This document shows, one piece after another, positions 8,578 through 16,043 of a DNA stretch of 64,000 nt (its first letter is position 1; every line of letters starts with the position of its first letter). Location: assembly GCF_001591965.1 (NCBI RefSeq), contig NZ_BCVX01000013.1, positions 1 through 64,000 on the forward strand, read 5' to 3'. The notes below the pieces were generated by a model. The model made no database searches. It saw nothing but the letters and a program-made list of their open reading frames with translations, and had not been told where the DNA came from. This stretch comes from Lysinibacillus odysseyi 34hs-1 = NBRC 100172. GTDB lineage: Bacteria > Bacillota > Bacilli > Bacillales_A > Planococcaceae. A program made the position numbers and the translations under genes.

Positions 8578-9719
8578 TATTCATTCTCACCTCCTCCTGA
8601 TGAATTCATTTCTGTATAGTTCTTTGTAATGTAATGTTTGTTCAAGTTATCATCCTCCGAAGGTTCCCATCCAGCTTCTTCTCGAATTTCATTACCTGTA
8701 AATGCACCACTCGAAATCAACTTGTCGACACTATCTGCAATATCGAAAATGCTTTGATATGAAACTACTTTTACGTCTAAATGAGTGCCATTTAAGTAAT
8801 CTTCCTTCTCGATAAACTTCGCATTAACTTCATCCTTGATTTTTTTGAGGAAAGGTTTAATAGTGAATGTGAGATAGTTCTGCATCTCGCCACTTATGTC
8901 AGCCATTTCGCCATAAAGTAATCCGGTCGGGATGCCGATTGCCATTGCCACTTTATCTAAGAAACCATCTGTTACTTTGTTTATTTCATCTACAGATTGA
9001 ATACCATTACCACTGCCACTATAGTGTTCCTTGTATTCAAACCCTGGTTGTTGGGGAACGATAGCAACTTCCTTTTCACCAATAGCCCCGTACATTTTGT
9101 TAATAAATTCTTGAAGCCTCGACATGGATTCTTTGTTTTTTGAAGTATTGGCATCTACATTAACGGTTGAACGGATTTGATTTTTACGTTTTTGTGAACC
9201 TAAAATACGACCAAATAAATCACCATAATCTTTATAAAGGCTATCGATTAATGGTGTAAGATTTTCATTGGTGTAACGTAAATGCATAACTTCACTTTGC
9301 TTAAATGTTCTTTTAAACTCGTAATCTTTTACAACTACCTGAGTAAAAGTATCTTCAAAAACTGCGTACTCGGTATGTGTAAATGAATCTGCTATAAGCA
9401 AATCTTCATCATCCGACTGGATAATCAAGCATTCATTTTCGTGGATCAATTTATCAACAACTGTTTGCCAAAAGGTTGATGCTGTTTGATTTTTATTAGG
9501 CCGTACATTTAAGCGATAGTACAATTCATCCTTTTGATACTTGCCATTTTTCTTCAATCGAAATTCCGACTGGGCAATAGTTCGTGCTAAAAAAGAAACG
9601 CATGTATTGATGGCTAACTTTTTCATTTGTATTCGATTGGATGTTTCTTTAAAAATATCAAAATCGAATAAGAATTCTATCTCACTATTCCGTTTAAAAA
9701 CTGCATCTAAAAATCCCAA
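8577..9719 (-). CDS. Phage portal protein
   Basis: 380 residues, TTG start with RBS AGGGAGGTGAGAAA. Matches HK97-type portals: ACVSFLARTIAQSEF-like N-terminal segment, YYRLNVRPNKNQTASTFW, the VMHLRYTNENLTPL segment, and IPTGLLYGEMADISGEMQNYLTFTIKPFL near residue 265-295. The portal forms the dodecameric DNA entry vertex. It sits between terL and the prohead protease with only 15 nt to terL. Confidence 0.93.
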   Translation of the reverse strand: MGFLDAVFKRNSEIEFLFDFDIFKETSNRIQMKKLAINTCVSFLARTIAQSEFRLKKNGKYQKDELYYRLNVRPNKNQTASTFWQTVVDKLIHENECLIIQSDDEDLLIADSFTHTEYAVFEDTFTQVVVKDYEFKRTFKQSEVMHLRYTNENLTPLIDSLYKDYGDLFGRILGSQKRKNQIRSTVNVDANTSKNKESMSRLQEFINKMYGAIGEKEVAIVPQQPGFEYKEHYSGSGNGIQSVDEINKVTDGFLDKVAMAIGIPTGLLYGEMADISGEMQNYLTFTIKPFLKKIKDEVNAKFIEKEDYLNGTHLDVKVVSYQSIFDIADSVDKLISSGAFTGNEIREEAGWEPSEDDNLNKHYITKNYTEMNSSGGGENE

Positions 9720-9734
9720 TTTCTCACCTCCCTC

Positions 9735-11411
9735 TTAAAAATCAATGTCAGCAAATGCAAAGCTGCTTCCCACACTGATTTCATCAGCTCTATACATTCC
9801 ATGTACAAATGCCTGGAAACCATCTGTCTTACGTTTAACCGGCTCTTTCTTTTGATATTCTTTATTGCCGCGCTTATCGATAGTGACCAGAACGTTGTTT
9901 GTATACCAGCGCATCAAAGGATTATTGCCGAATAAAATTTTATGATTAGCAAAAGCCGTTTCGATTCGTGGTGCTAACAAACTGTGGATGGCACGTGGAT
10001 TCTTAATTACTTCCACTTCAAATCCTTCCGCTTCAAATAATGGTTTTAGAATTTCCATTCGGAAGTTATCTGCGATGATTTTTTTGATTACATAGTGTTC
10101 TCGCATATCTACAAACCATTGAACAATTATGTGAGGGTCTATCGTAGGGCCTTCCACAACCGAAAGTAACCCCTGTTCTTCCCACTCACGGATAGGAGCC
10201 AGCTTCTTTTGGTTTTTCAAATTGTCATTTTGCTTTTTCGAATACGCATAATGCTTGTCTACAAATTCCTTGCGCACATAAGAATGAGTTTTGAAGAGAT
10301 AATTTTCTTCTTCATCTCTGAATAAAAGACCGCATGCAGCAAAGTCACGAATAGAAGCGTAATCTAAACAGCCGATACATTCTTCATTAAGAAGGTCAGG
10401 CAGATCACGATTAGTTGCTTCGATTTCTTCCCAAGTTGCTACCGATTTTTCTAAATCAACTTTCGGTAAGTTCATTCTCTTTGTCATAAACTCTTCAAAG
10501 TTGGATGGATCTTCTTCCAGCTCTTCATACTCTTCATAAATCGTATCGAAAAGACCTTGAGCATAATCGCTACGTGGTTCACACAACATCGGATTTGCTT
10601 TTTCCCAAAGTTCAGGACTATCCATCTCGGATTCATCATCTAGCTTGCAGATAAATGGGAACAATGAATTCCAACGCGCTTCACCATTAAGAACTTTCAT
10701 AGCTTTTTCTTTCAACTTGTCCAGGAATCCATCACGAACGTATCCGTCTGTTCCTATGTAGAACTCTCGTGGATTCGGTTTCTTACCAAGACCAGATATA
10801 TGAACGCGTACATCTTTGTTATCCTCATACTGATGGATTTCATCAAAGATAACGGCACCGTCTCGCAGTCCATCTTTTGTTCCGCCATTAGATGTCCTGA
10901 AAGTGAATATCGAATTAGTTTTCTTTGAAACAATTTTGGTCAAGGTTGCTTTGAACGCTCGCTGCAGCACCTCATATTTCTTCACGCATTTATAAGCTTC
11001 ATCAACGGATGTCTTTGCCTGCTCCTCACTATTCGCTACAATCGAAATGTTGTAGTCATCGATACCGTGCAATTCGCTGATAAGAAAATTTGATATAACA
11101 GTAATCAAACCGTTCTTACCGCCACCGCGTCCGAGCATCCAAAGGAATTTACGAAAGACCACACGGTTGTTCTTTTTCCAAAATAAAAAAACGAATGCTA
11201 TTAAGAATCTTTGGAAGGCAGTCAAGGGGAAGTACCACTTCTCACCAAATGCAATACAATTCTCAATCAGTTCGTCATCAAAATAAACTTCATCATTATT
11301 GAGGATGTTCTTTTGAACAAACTTGATTAATAGCTTTCGTTCTTTGTTTAGTTTTATTTGTCCCGTCTCATACAGACGGATATATTCATCTACATATTTT
11401 TGACTGTTCAA
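9735..11411 (-). CDS. terL: Terminase large subunit
   Basis: 558 residues, TTG start overlapping the terS stop (TTGA). Walker A-like segment MLGRGGGKNG near residues 92-101 and Walker B VIFDE near 187-192 mark the packaging ATPase. The C-terminal half has the nuclease-type GCLDYASIRDFAA segment near 345 and ADNFRMEILKPLFEAEGFEV. It belongs to the HK97-like (Terminase_1) group associated with cos packaging. A motif copy lies at 10149-10158. Confidence 0.93.
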   Translation of the reverse strand: MNSQKYVDEYIRLYETGQIKLNKERKLLIKFVQKNILNNDEVYFDDELIENCIAFGEKWYFPLTAFQRFLIAFVFLFWKKNNRVVFRKFLWMLGRGGGKNGLITVISNFLISELHGIDDYNISIVANSEEQAKTSVDEAYKCVKKYEVLQRAFKATLTKIVSKKTNSIFTFRTSNGGTKDGLRDGAVIFDEIHQYEDNKDVRVHISGLGKKPNPREFYIGTDGYVRDGFLDKLKEKAMKVLNGEARWNSLFPFICKLDDESEMDSPELWEKANPMLCEPRSDYAQGLFDTIYEEYEELEEDPSNFEEFMTKRMNLPKVDLEKSVATWEEIEATNRDLPDLLNEECIGCLDYASIRDFAACGLLFRDEEENYLFKTHSYVRKEFVDKHYAYSKKQNDNLKNQKKLAPIREWEEQGLLSVVEGPTIDPHIIVQWFVDMREHYVIKKIIADNFRMEILKPLFEAEGFEVEVIKNPRAIHSLLAPRIETAFANHKILFGNNPLMRWYTNNVLVTIDKRGNKEYQKKEPVKRKTDGFQAFVHGMYRADEISVGSSFAFADIDF

Positions 11412-11749
11412 ATTAAATCACTAGGTTCGTACTCACCTTGTTTCCCTTCCACAGATGCAGATGAAGGGGACGGCACTAAATTTCCATTAATGAAGTTAAT
11501 GCTCTTTTCCAAAGCGATCATTTGTGAATTTAATTTGCTCTTCTCATTCATAGCTGGATGCGCCTTAATAAATCGTTGGGATCCATTTTCAATAGTTATG
11601 GTTGCCCCTTCTTTTTCAATCGCTTCATTACAGGCCATATCCAATTCGCGTAACTTGATATACCGATTCACTTTATCAACTTCGAGTAAATCATCTGTAT
11701 CGATCCTCGCTAGAAGCTGCTCTTTTAATTGATCTAACATTTCAGCCAT
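11408..11749 (-). CDS. terS: Terminase small subunit (P27-like)
   Basis: 113 residues, RBS in GGGAGGGGGTAAG. Helical protein with VDKVNRYIKLRELDMACNEAIEKEGATI, typical of the P27 family of small terminase subunits that recognise cos DNA. It is flanked upstream by a GC/AT mosaic intergenic region suited to a cos site and is coupled to terL. The variable C-terminal tail PSPSSASVEGKQGEYE contains a copy of the dispersed motif. Confidence 0.85.
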   Translation of the reverse strand: MAEMLDQLKEQLLARIDTDDLLEVDKVNRYIKLRELDMACNEAIEKEGATITIENGSQRFIKAHPAMNEKSKLNSQMIALEKSINFINGNLVPSPSSASVEGKQGEYEPSDLI

Positions 11750-11874
11750 CTTACCCCCTCCCCCCTATCTGCACCCCTTACGTGCGCGAATTTATAAAAA
11801 ACATTTGCGAGTTAGGCCCCGCACCGGTCCCCATTTGAAAAAATTTTTTAAAAAGTTTTGACCCGGGGGTACAA
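11750..11874. other. Candidate cos region
   Basis: 125 bp without a gene between terS and the small ORF below the HNH gene. It alternates GC-rich blocks (CCCCCTCCCCCC; GGCCCCGCACCGGTCCCC; ACCCGGGGGT) with A/T runs, unlike the surrounding ~36% GC. HNH plus terS-terL phages normally carry their cohesive end site here. The exact nick positions cannot be read from sequence alone. Confidence 0.5.
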
Positions 11875-12036
11875 TTATTTTTGCAATGTTTCTTTTTCCG
11901 TTTGAATTTCTTTTAGTTTTTCTTCTTGCTTTGCTAACATTTCTTTTGTATAAGCAATGGACTCCTTTACTTCCTGTTCTTCCATGTTTAGAAATTCAAT
12001 TCGATTGTCTACTAATCGTTTTAAATATGGATTCAT
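11875..12036 (-). CDS. Small coiled-coil protein
   Basis: 53 codons from ATG 12036 with a strong RBS (AAAGGAGAATAGAT) to TAA at 11875. Sequence NPYLKRLVDNRIEFLNMEEQ continues as an uninterrupted charged helix (KEMLAKQEEKLKEIQTEKE). It lies between the HNH endonuclease and the probable cos region. No function recognised; phage packaging regions often carry such short helical proteins. Confidence 0.6.
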   Translation of the reverse strand: MNPYLKRLVDNRIEFLNMEEQEVKESIAYTKEMLAKQEEKLKEIQTEKETLQK

Positions 12037-12048
12037 ATCTATTCTCCT

Positions 12049-12357
12049 TTACCATTTTTCGTCATCCCAATTAATTCCCTTTGTTGCTTTGCCATCGAAA
12101 CGATTGTGTCGTTTGTTATGATGATGTTTGCATAGCGTCCTGAGATTTTCTAAGTCGTATGCTAATTCGGGATAATCTTCTATCTCTTTAACGTGGTCAA
12201 TCTCTAATGTCGCTGCATCTTTGTGAGTAACCTTGCCATCCTTCTTACACCATTGGCATTCATGATTGTCACGTTCTAATGCAAGTTGTCGTAACTTCTT
12301 CCATCCAGTTGATTTGTAGAATTTACGTTTCTGTTCGATGGTTTTGTATTCAGACAT
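12049..12357 (-). CDS. HNH endonuclease (packaging-associated)
   Basis: 102 residues from ATG 12357 in a TGATG overlap with the upstream gene. Contains the HNH signature: CQWC near 35-38, LEIDHVKEIEDYP with the catalytic His, then NLRTLCKHHHNKRHN with the second Cys and metal His residues. HNH proteins next to terS/terL assist cos cleavage with the terminase in HK97-like phages; gene position strongly suggests that role here. Confidence 0.9.
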   Translation of the reverse strand: MSEYKTIEQKRKFYKSTGWKKLRQLALERDNHECQWCKKDGKVTHKDAATLEIDHVKEIEDYPELAYDLENLRTLCKHHHNKRHNRFDGKATKGINWDDEKW

Positions 12358-12614
12358 CAAGCATCACTCACTGTTGGTTCATCTGGAATAACATAAGCTT
12401 CACCACAATCATTGCAAATACGTTTTGCGCATATGACTTCATCTGTTCCACTATTTATAAGACTTTCATCTACATATCTTGTGCATCCACAATCACATTG
12501 CCATTCATTTTCAATAGCTTCGAGTTCCCTCGCTAATTGTTTGGCGTGCTTTGCGATTGCTCTTAACTTACGCGCCATCTTTGATGAATCAATATCGATT
12601 GAATGTAATTTCAT
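12357..12614 (-). CDS. Small zinc-ribbon protein
   Basis: About 85 residues from ATG 12614 (a TTG at 12638 in frame is possible; the upstream GGAGGG is 14 nt away, so the start is uncertain). N-terminal basic/acidic helix (KMARKLRAIAKHAKQLAREL), then CDCGC, followed by ICNDCGEAYV: four to five cysteines able to bind zinc. No family recognised. Stop overlaps the HNH start. A motif copy lies immediately upstream (12628-12637). Confidence 0.6.
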   Translation of the reverse strand: MKLHSIDIDSSKMARKLRAIAKHAKQLARELEAIENEWQCDCGCTRYVDESLINSGTDEVICAKRICNDCGEAYVIPDEPTVSDA

Positions 12615-12766
12615 TTCCTCTTCACCTTCCCTCCACAATTACTTTAGTGAACCACTTCGTTTTAATTCCCTCATACAAGATATACTCCCTCGTATGTGCC
12701 CGAGAATATAGCAGAACAGACAAGACAGGAATATTAATAAAGGTTCCATACGTTATCCCTCCACAA

Positions 12767-13075
12767 TCATTCGTTACAAGCAATAGATTTATTCGCCCAC
12801 ATCACTGCTTGCTCTAGGTTTGTTTGAGCAATAGACTTCTCATGGCTATCTGGACATAGTTCATCAAGCATGTGTGCCAACTCTTTAGCTTTATTTCTGA
12901 TAGCTTCATATCGTTGTGGTTGGTCGTTCTTTGGTGCGTGATATGTGAAACTATTTTCTAATTCAGAACGGATGTAATCTTTCGGTACTATGCCACCATT
13001 CATTAAACATGGTGCGCAATATTCGGTTATTGCTTTGTTGTTACACTCTGGATAGTTGAAACATTTATTTGTCAT
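12767..13075 (-). CDS. Acb2/Tad1-like hairpin-domain protein with N-terminal zinc knuckle (putative anti-CBASS sponge)
   Basis: 102 residues, RBS AGGAGGAAGTAGG. N-terminus has CFNYPEC and YCAPC, a C4 zinc-binding arrangement. The C-terminal half (RYEAIRNKAKELAHML, then CPDSHEKSIAQTNLEQAVMWA) looks like the two-helix hairpin found in phage Acb2 and Tad1, proteins that sequester cyclic nucleotide signals of CBASS and Thoeris defence. The family link is from memory of its conserved pattern: R..I..KAKELA, then P..REKS.A.T.LEEAVMWAN. Binding activity is inferred only. It sits among small accessory genes upstream of the packaging module, where such counter-defence genes are common. Confidence 0.55.
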   Translation of the reverse strand: MTNKCFNYPECNNKAITEYCAPCLMNGGIVPKDYIRSELENSFTYHAPKNDQPQRYEAIRNKAKELAHMLDELCPDSHEKSIAQTNLEQAVMWANKSIACNE

Positions 13076-13076
13076 C

Positions 13077-13283
13077 CTACTTCCTCCTAACCTTTCCGTT
13101 TACTCTGTGATACCTATCCCGATTCGTTCCCATTAACTCCTCAACCTCACGCCTCGTTAAACGCTCTTTAAATTGCTTGTGAGAGGTTTTAATATTTGGA
13201 TGATGATTTATACCATTTGATAGTTTAGTAAGCTCAGAACGAACGCTAGGCGTTAATAAATCGAACATACGCACGGTGTTCAC
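13077..13283 (-). CDS. Small basic protein, unknown
   Basis: 68 residues, GTG start overlapping the upstream stop (GTGA). Basic; contains HPNIKTSHKQFKERLTRREVEELMG and a C-terminal RYHRVNGKVRRK. The REVEELMG helix could be part of a DNA-binding fold but no family is recognised. Translationally coupled to both neighbours. Confidence 0.55.
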   Translation of the reverse strand: MNTVRMFDLLTPSVRSELTKLSNGINHHPNIKTSHKQFKERLTRREVEELMGTNRDRYHRVNGKVRRK

Positions 13284-13513
13284 CTCGACCTTCCGTAAAC
13301 ATCTTCATAATCCCTCTGAAGTACTTCACGCGCTCTTTCGATGTCTTGATTGATTTCTTTGAGTAAAGCTTCATCAGAACGTAGTTCAGCAGCTTGTCTT
13401 ACTGTTAATTCGCCAGTATGTGTCGTTGCTTTCTTGTGTGCGATAAAATGTTCTAACGCATTACGTTCAGCCATTAATTGCTTGTAGCTACGTTTTACAT
13501 TGAATCTACTCAT
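13280..13513 (-). CDS. Small helical protein, unknown
   Basis: 77 residues from ATG 13513, with GGAAGG of the motif copy at 13526-13535 as the RBS. Highly charged helices (LMAERNALEHFIAHKK, LLKEINQDIERAREVLQRD) suggest a coiled coil. Directly downstream of a tRNA-like gene on the same strand. Function unknown. Confidence 0.6.
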   Translation of the reverse strand: MSRFNVKRSYKQLMAERNALEHFIAHKKATTHTGELTVRQAAELRSDEALLKEINQDIERAREVLQRDYEDVYGRSR

Positions 13514-13552
13514 GACGTTCTCCTCGCCTTCCACAGATAATGATATTGGTAA

Positions 13553-13627
13553 GGCGCCCAACAGGAATCGAACCTGTATCTCATGGTCTATAAACATAGC
13601 CTTGCTCTGCCATTGAGCTATGAGCGC
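13553..13627 (-). tRNA. tRNA-like gene with aberrant anticodon arm
   Basis: Minus strand shows a 7-bp acceptor stem (GCGCTCA with TGGGCGC), TA, a D arm GCTC/GAGC and a T arm ACAGG-TTCGATT-CCTGT. Between D and T arms there are 26 nt instead of the usual 22-23. The only hairpin there is GGCTAT-GTTT-ATAG-A-CC, with a bulged A and no orthodox 7-nt loop. If the top pairs open, GTT (Asn) would be the exposed anticodon, but this is uncertain. No encoded CCA. Lies between a terminator and the next small gene. Confidence 0.6.
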
Positions 13628-13635
13628 ATAATAAA

Positions 13636-13662
13636 AAGCCCCACTCAATTGAGCGAGACTTT
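13636..13662 (-). terminator. Rho-independent terminator upstream of the tRNA-like gene
   Basis: Minus strand: AAGTCTCGCTCA / TTGAGTGGGGCTT inverted repeat followed by TTTTTATTAT. It would end transcripts from the gene at 13669-13908 before the tRNA-like gene. Confidence 0.7.
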
Positions 13663-13668
13663 GGTGTA

Positions 13669-13908
13669 TTACGGTAGTTTGGGTAAATCCCAATAATGAA
13701 ATTGTGGATAGTAAATATGTTCGTTATCTTCAGGCACAATATATTGATTTGATTCTCGTTCATATCTCTTACATAATTTTTGAACCTCTTCTTCTGTCCC
13801 TTCAAAATAACCAATTACTAATTCGTCTGTTACGAAACGTTCATCAAAATTACCTTGATTGACCATTACTCCGGTCAACTTGTAAATTAAATAAATTTTA
13901 TTTTCCAC
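13669..13908 (-). CDS. Small phage protein, unknown
   Basis: 79 residues, preceded by GGAGGTGTCTTGAGTGG. Strand-rich acidic protein beginning ENKIYLIYKLTGVMVNQGNF with a C-terminal aromatic YYPQFHYWDLP. Resembles short conserved phage proteins of unknown role. Followed by a terminator, so it is probably the last gene of its transcript. Confidence 0.55.
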   Translation of the reverse strand: MENKIYLIYKLTGVMVNQGNFDERFVTDELVIGYFEGTEEEVQKLCKRYERESNQYIVPEDNEHIYYPQFHYWDLPKLP

Positions 13909-14163
13909 TCAAGACACCTCCAGTTTATCTATCATTGTAAAGGAGCCAGAGTTTAATAGCATTAATACATTTTTGCTCACCATCCCACGAGTGAAGAAGC
14001 TTGTGTGTAAATACGCGCGAGATAGTGAGCTGTATGCAAAAGACTACAATATCATCATATAATGGATTTTCAATAGATTCATTAATTTCATTTTGATTTA
14101 ATGAAAATTAAATTAACGAATCATGTAACGAAAGAAGTAACCTATTTTTTTCCGGAATGCTCA
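13909..14163. promoter_or_regulatory. AT-rich regulatory spacer, candidate late promoter region
   Basis: 255 bp without a convincing gene. It contains an imperfect dyad, arms at 14076-14092 (GATTCATTAATTTCATT) and 14100-14122. On the minus strand downstream of the dyad are weak promoter-like hexamers (TTAATG or TTGAAA with TATATG). It lies just downstream of the sigma-region-4-like regulator gene, the place where such regulators act in related phages. No experimentally grounded element can be claimed. Confidence 0.35.
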
Positions 14164-14301
14164 TTAAATTTCTCCCCAAGATTTAAGATATTCCTCAATT
14201 TCTCGGATGAGTTTTTCATGTTCGTCATCTAAAGTGAACTCACCTTTTGCGACGTTACTCCAAAAATGAATCATCTTTAATTGCTCTAAATTAAATTCCA
14301 T
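14164..14301 (-). CDS. 45-residue acidic protein
   Basis: ATG 14301 with RBS GAGGTGACGAT; TAA at 14164. Sequence starts EFNLEQLKMIHFWSNVAKGE and ends in an EIEEYLKSWGEI helix. Too short for family assignment, but start, RBS and codon use look genuine. Confidence 0.55.
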   Translation of the reverse strand: MEFNLEQLKMIHFWSNVAKGEFTLDDEHEKLIREIEEYLKSWGEI

Positions 14302-14333
14302 ATCGTCACCTCGTTACTTCGCAAAATTGTTTC

Positions 14334-14732
14334 TTATACCGACAACTCATCCAAATACCCGATAGTCTTCATCAGTGCAGCGTGCTTATTGTAAACAGTG
14401 CCCTTGCTGTATCCGATATCGTCTGCGATTTCATCAAATGTTTTTCCTTCAATGTAACGGCCGTATAATATCTGGTGATCTACCTGTTCAAATTTCTGTA
14501 CCATACGTTTGATATCGTGGAGATCATTCATTTTGTATGCAAGTTCCCATTCAATACGTTCGATGTGTTCTTCCAGTTTTGCTCCGTCTGATTCGGCAGT
14601 CAATTTTACATTTTGCAAATCACCGGAAACAAAACGGTCTAAATGTTTTTTAGTACGCTCCAAATTATTTTCGAGATAAATGATATCCATTTCAATTTCC
14701 CGGTAATCTTTTAGCCATGCAAATTTACTCAT
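14334..14732 (-). CDS. Sigma-70 region 4-like phage late transcription regulator (ArpU/RinA type)
   Basis: 132 residues from ATG 14732; GGAGGG 7 nt upstream is part of the motif copy at 14739-14748. N-terminal two thirds is coiled coil. The C-terminal ~50 residues (HQILYGRYIEGKTFDEIADDIGYSKGTVYNKHAALMK) form a sigma region 4-type helix-turn-helix. Proteins of this architecture at the end of the early region of Firmicutes phages activate the late packaging/structural operon. Its target promoter would be between here and terS. Confidence 0.75.
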   Translation of the reverse strand: MSKFAWLKDYREIEMDIIYLENNLERTKKHLDRFVSGDLQNVKLTAESDGAKLEEHIERIEWELAYKMNDLHDIKRMVQKFEQVDHQILYGRYIEGKTFDEIADDIGYSKGTVYNKHAALMKTIGYLDELSV

Positions 14733-14752
14733 GTTGATGCCCTCCACAATTA

Positions 14753-15373
14753 TTAGTAGCCGGTTAGCTGTCGTTCATGATTAACCTTATTCTTATCAAA
14801 ATAGGCTTGTTCGATTTGTTTCCATGTGAGGCCGAGTGATTTCCCGAGTGAAAGAAAAACTATAAGCAAACGTTCGTAGTTTGATAACCACTTATTCACG
14901 TAAAAATGGGATACTGCTAAAAACGCTTCACTAAATTGAATTTCTAGTGATTCATCACTATTTAATAAGTCCACTTTTTCAAAGGTCCAGTCCTTTTCAA
15001 CTCCAATACTTAAAATGAAGTGTAAGCAATCTACGTATTCTTCAAGAAGTGGATTTTTTTCTATAAATCCTTCCCCTTTACAAAATTCGCATTCCCATTC
15101 AGCTGGACCGTCACTCTTTCTCCCAGCATACTGAAGATTTTCAATCCACCCCGTTCCTTCACACGCATGACATTTTACTTCTTTATTCGTCCGTGGCTTC
15201 CGGTCATTGCTCCATTTCTTAAACCCTCGCCATTCATTAGCGCACTCGCCTAGTTCAACCTGCAACGCAAGCACCTTCCAGTCAAGATTGTCCTGCCCTT
15301 TTAATTCTTCATGCTTATCTAAAATATGTTGGTCAAGTGTACGCTGCATATCATATAGTTTTTGAATGTTCAT
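14753..15373 (-). CDS. Dimeric dUTPase-like protein with inserted zinc-binding domain
   Basis: About 206 residues from ATG 15373 (an in-frame ATG at 15403 is possible). LALQVELGECANEWRGFKKW near residues 35-55 and LLEEYVDCLHFILSIG near 110-125 give the paired acidic motifs (ExxE and ExxD) of all-alpha dimeric dUTP pyrophosphatases, which bind Mg2+ and prevent uracil incorporation. Between them sits CHACEGTGW and CEFCKGEGF, two CxxCxGxG knuckles of the DnaJ type; this insert is not part of the basic fold. An enzyme acting on dUTP is likely; the zinc insert may bind nucleic acid or protein. Confidence 0.75.
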   Translation of the reverse strand: MNIQKLYDMQRTLDQHILDKHEELKGQDNLDWKVLALQVELGECANEWRGFKKWSNDRKPRTNKEVKCHACEGTGWIENLQYAGRKSDGPAEWECEFCKGEGFIEKNPLLEEYVDCLHFILSIGVEKDWTFEKVDLLNSDESLEIQFSEAFLAVSHFYVNKWLSNYERLLIVFLSLGKSLGLTWKQIEQAYFDKNKVNHERQLTGY

Positions 15374-15509
15374 TTTTAGCCTGCTTTCTATTTTTATTGT
15401 CATTCATGAGATGCCGGCGAATCGCGTCTATTCGAACGCGACTGCCGTTTGTTTCAATGAGATATTCAAGCTCGTCCAGTAATGCCTGCCGACTTTGATT
15501 ACTCATCAT
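15351..15509 (-). CDS. Small protein, unknown
   Basis: About 52 residues; start placed at ATG 15509, 9 nt after GGAGG, although several neighbouring ATGs exist. Sequence SNQSRQALLDELEYLIETNG then RVRIDAIRRHLMNDNKNRK. Both ends overlap neighbouring genes. No family recognised. Confidence 0.5.
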   Translation of the reverse strand: MMSNQSRQALLDELEYLIETNGSRVRIDAIRRHLMNDNKNRKQAKNEHSKTI

Positions 15510-15693
15510 CTTCATCATCCTCCAGTAGGATAGCGATTTTATACCCACCCCGTTCACCTGTTCCTCTTTTCTGATAGGATGGAGCAGACCAGAATCTAAT
15601 GGTTTGAGGCCGTACATTGAATTTTTCTGCCAATTCTTCAGCCGTGCCGATACCTAGGAGCTCATCCCCTTTATAAACGGCGTATTCTTTCAT
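15499..15693 (-). CDS. Small HTH-like phage protein
   Basis: 64 residues. MKEYAVYKGDELLGIGTAEELAEKF then NVRPQTIRFWSAPSYQKRG has a helix-turn-helix spacing and is a recurrent short protein in Firmicutes phages. The acidic tail EDDEDDE is notable. ATGA overlap with the YopX-like gene upstream. Confidence 0.6.
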   Translation of the reverse strand: MKEYAVYKGDELLGIGTAEELAEKFNVRPQTIRFWSAPSYQKRGTGERGGYKIAILLEDDEDDE

Positions 15694-16043
15694 TTCGCTT
15701 TCTCCAACAGTTCAGGGTTTTCGTGGATGTTGCCGATAATCTCAATGTCTTCATCATGTTCTGCTAAATAAGATGTATTGCCACCTTCCTCAATGACATC
15801 GAACATAGCATTTTGAAACTTCACAGAACCTTTAATTCGACCACTGTAGATCCTTACGATATCCCCCTCAAAAATCTCCTTGCCGTTCTTATCTTTGAGG
15901 CCTGTGTATTGCATAAAAACCATATCTTCTTGTGGTTCCGTTAAAATCGTATACATTGCATAAAATTCTTGATCCATATCCACCAAATCTTCATGCGAAA
16001 GCATTTTATTTTCCAACCATGCTCTAAATTTAATCTCCCTCAT
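15690..16043 (-). CDS. YopX-like protein (copy 1)
   Basis: 117 residues with the YopX family pattern: REIKFRAWLENKM at the start, FMQYTGLKDKNGKEIFEGDIVRI near 70-92 and EIIGNIHENPELL at the end. The family is common in phages of Bacillus and Staphylococcus; its function is unknown. A second copy is encoded at 16970-17413. The start lies within the stop of the upstream small gene (TAATG). Confidence 0.85.
   Translation of the reverse strand: MREIKFRAWLENKMLSHEDLVDMDQEFYAMYTILTEPQEDMVFMQYTGLKDKNGKEIFEGDIVRIYSGRIKGSVKFQNAMFDVIEEGGNTSYLAEHDEDIEIIGNIHENPELLEKAK

Noticed and set aside
12357-12638. TTG 12638 as the start of the zinc-ribbon protein
   Set aside because: No RBS before it and the TTG is part of a motif copy; ATG 12614 preferred, though uncertain.
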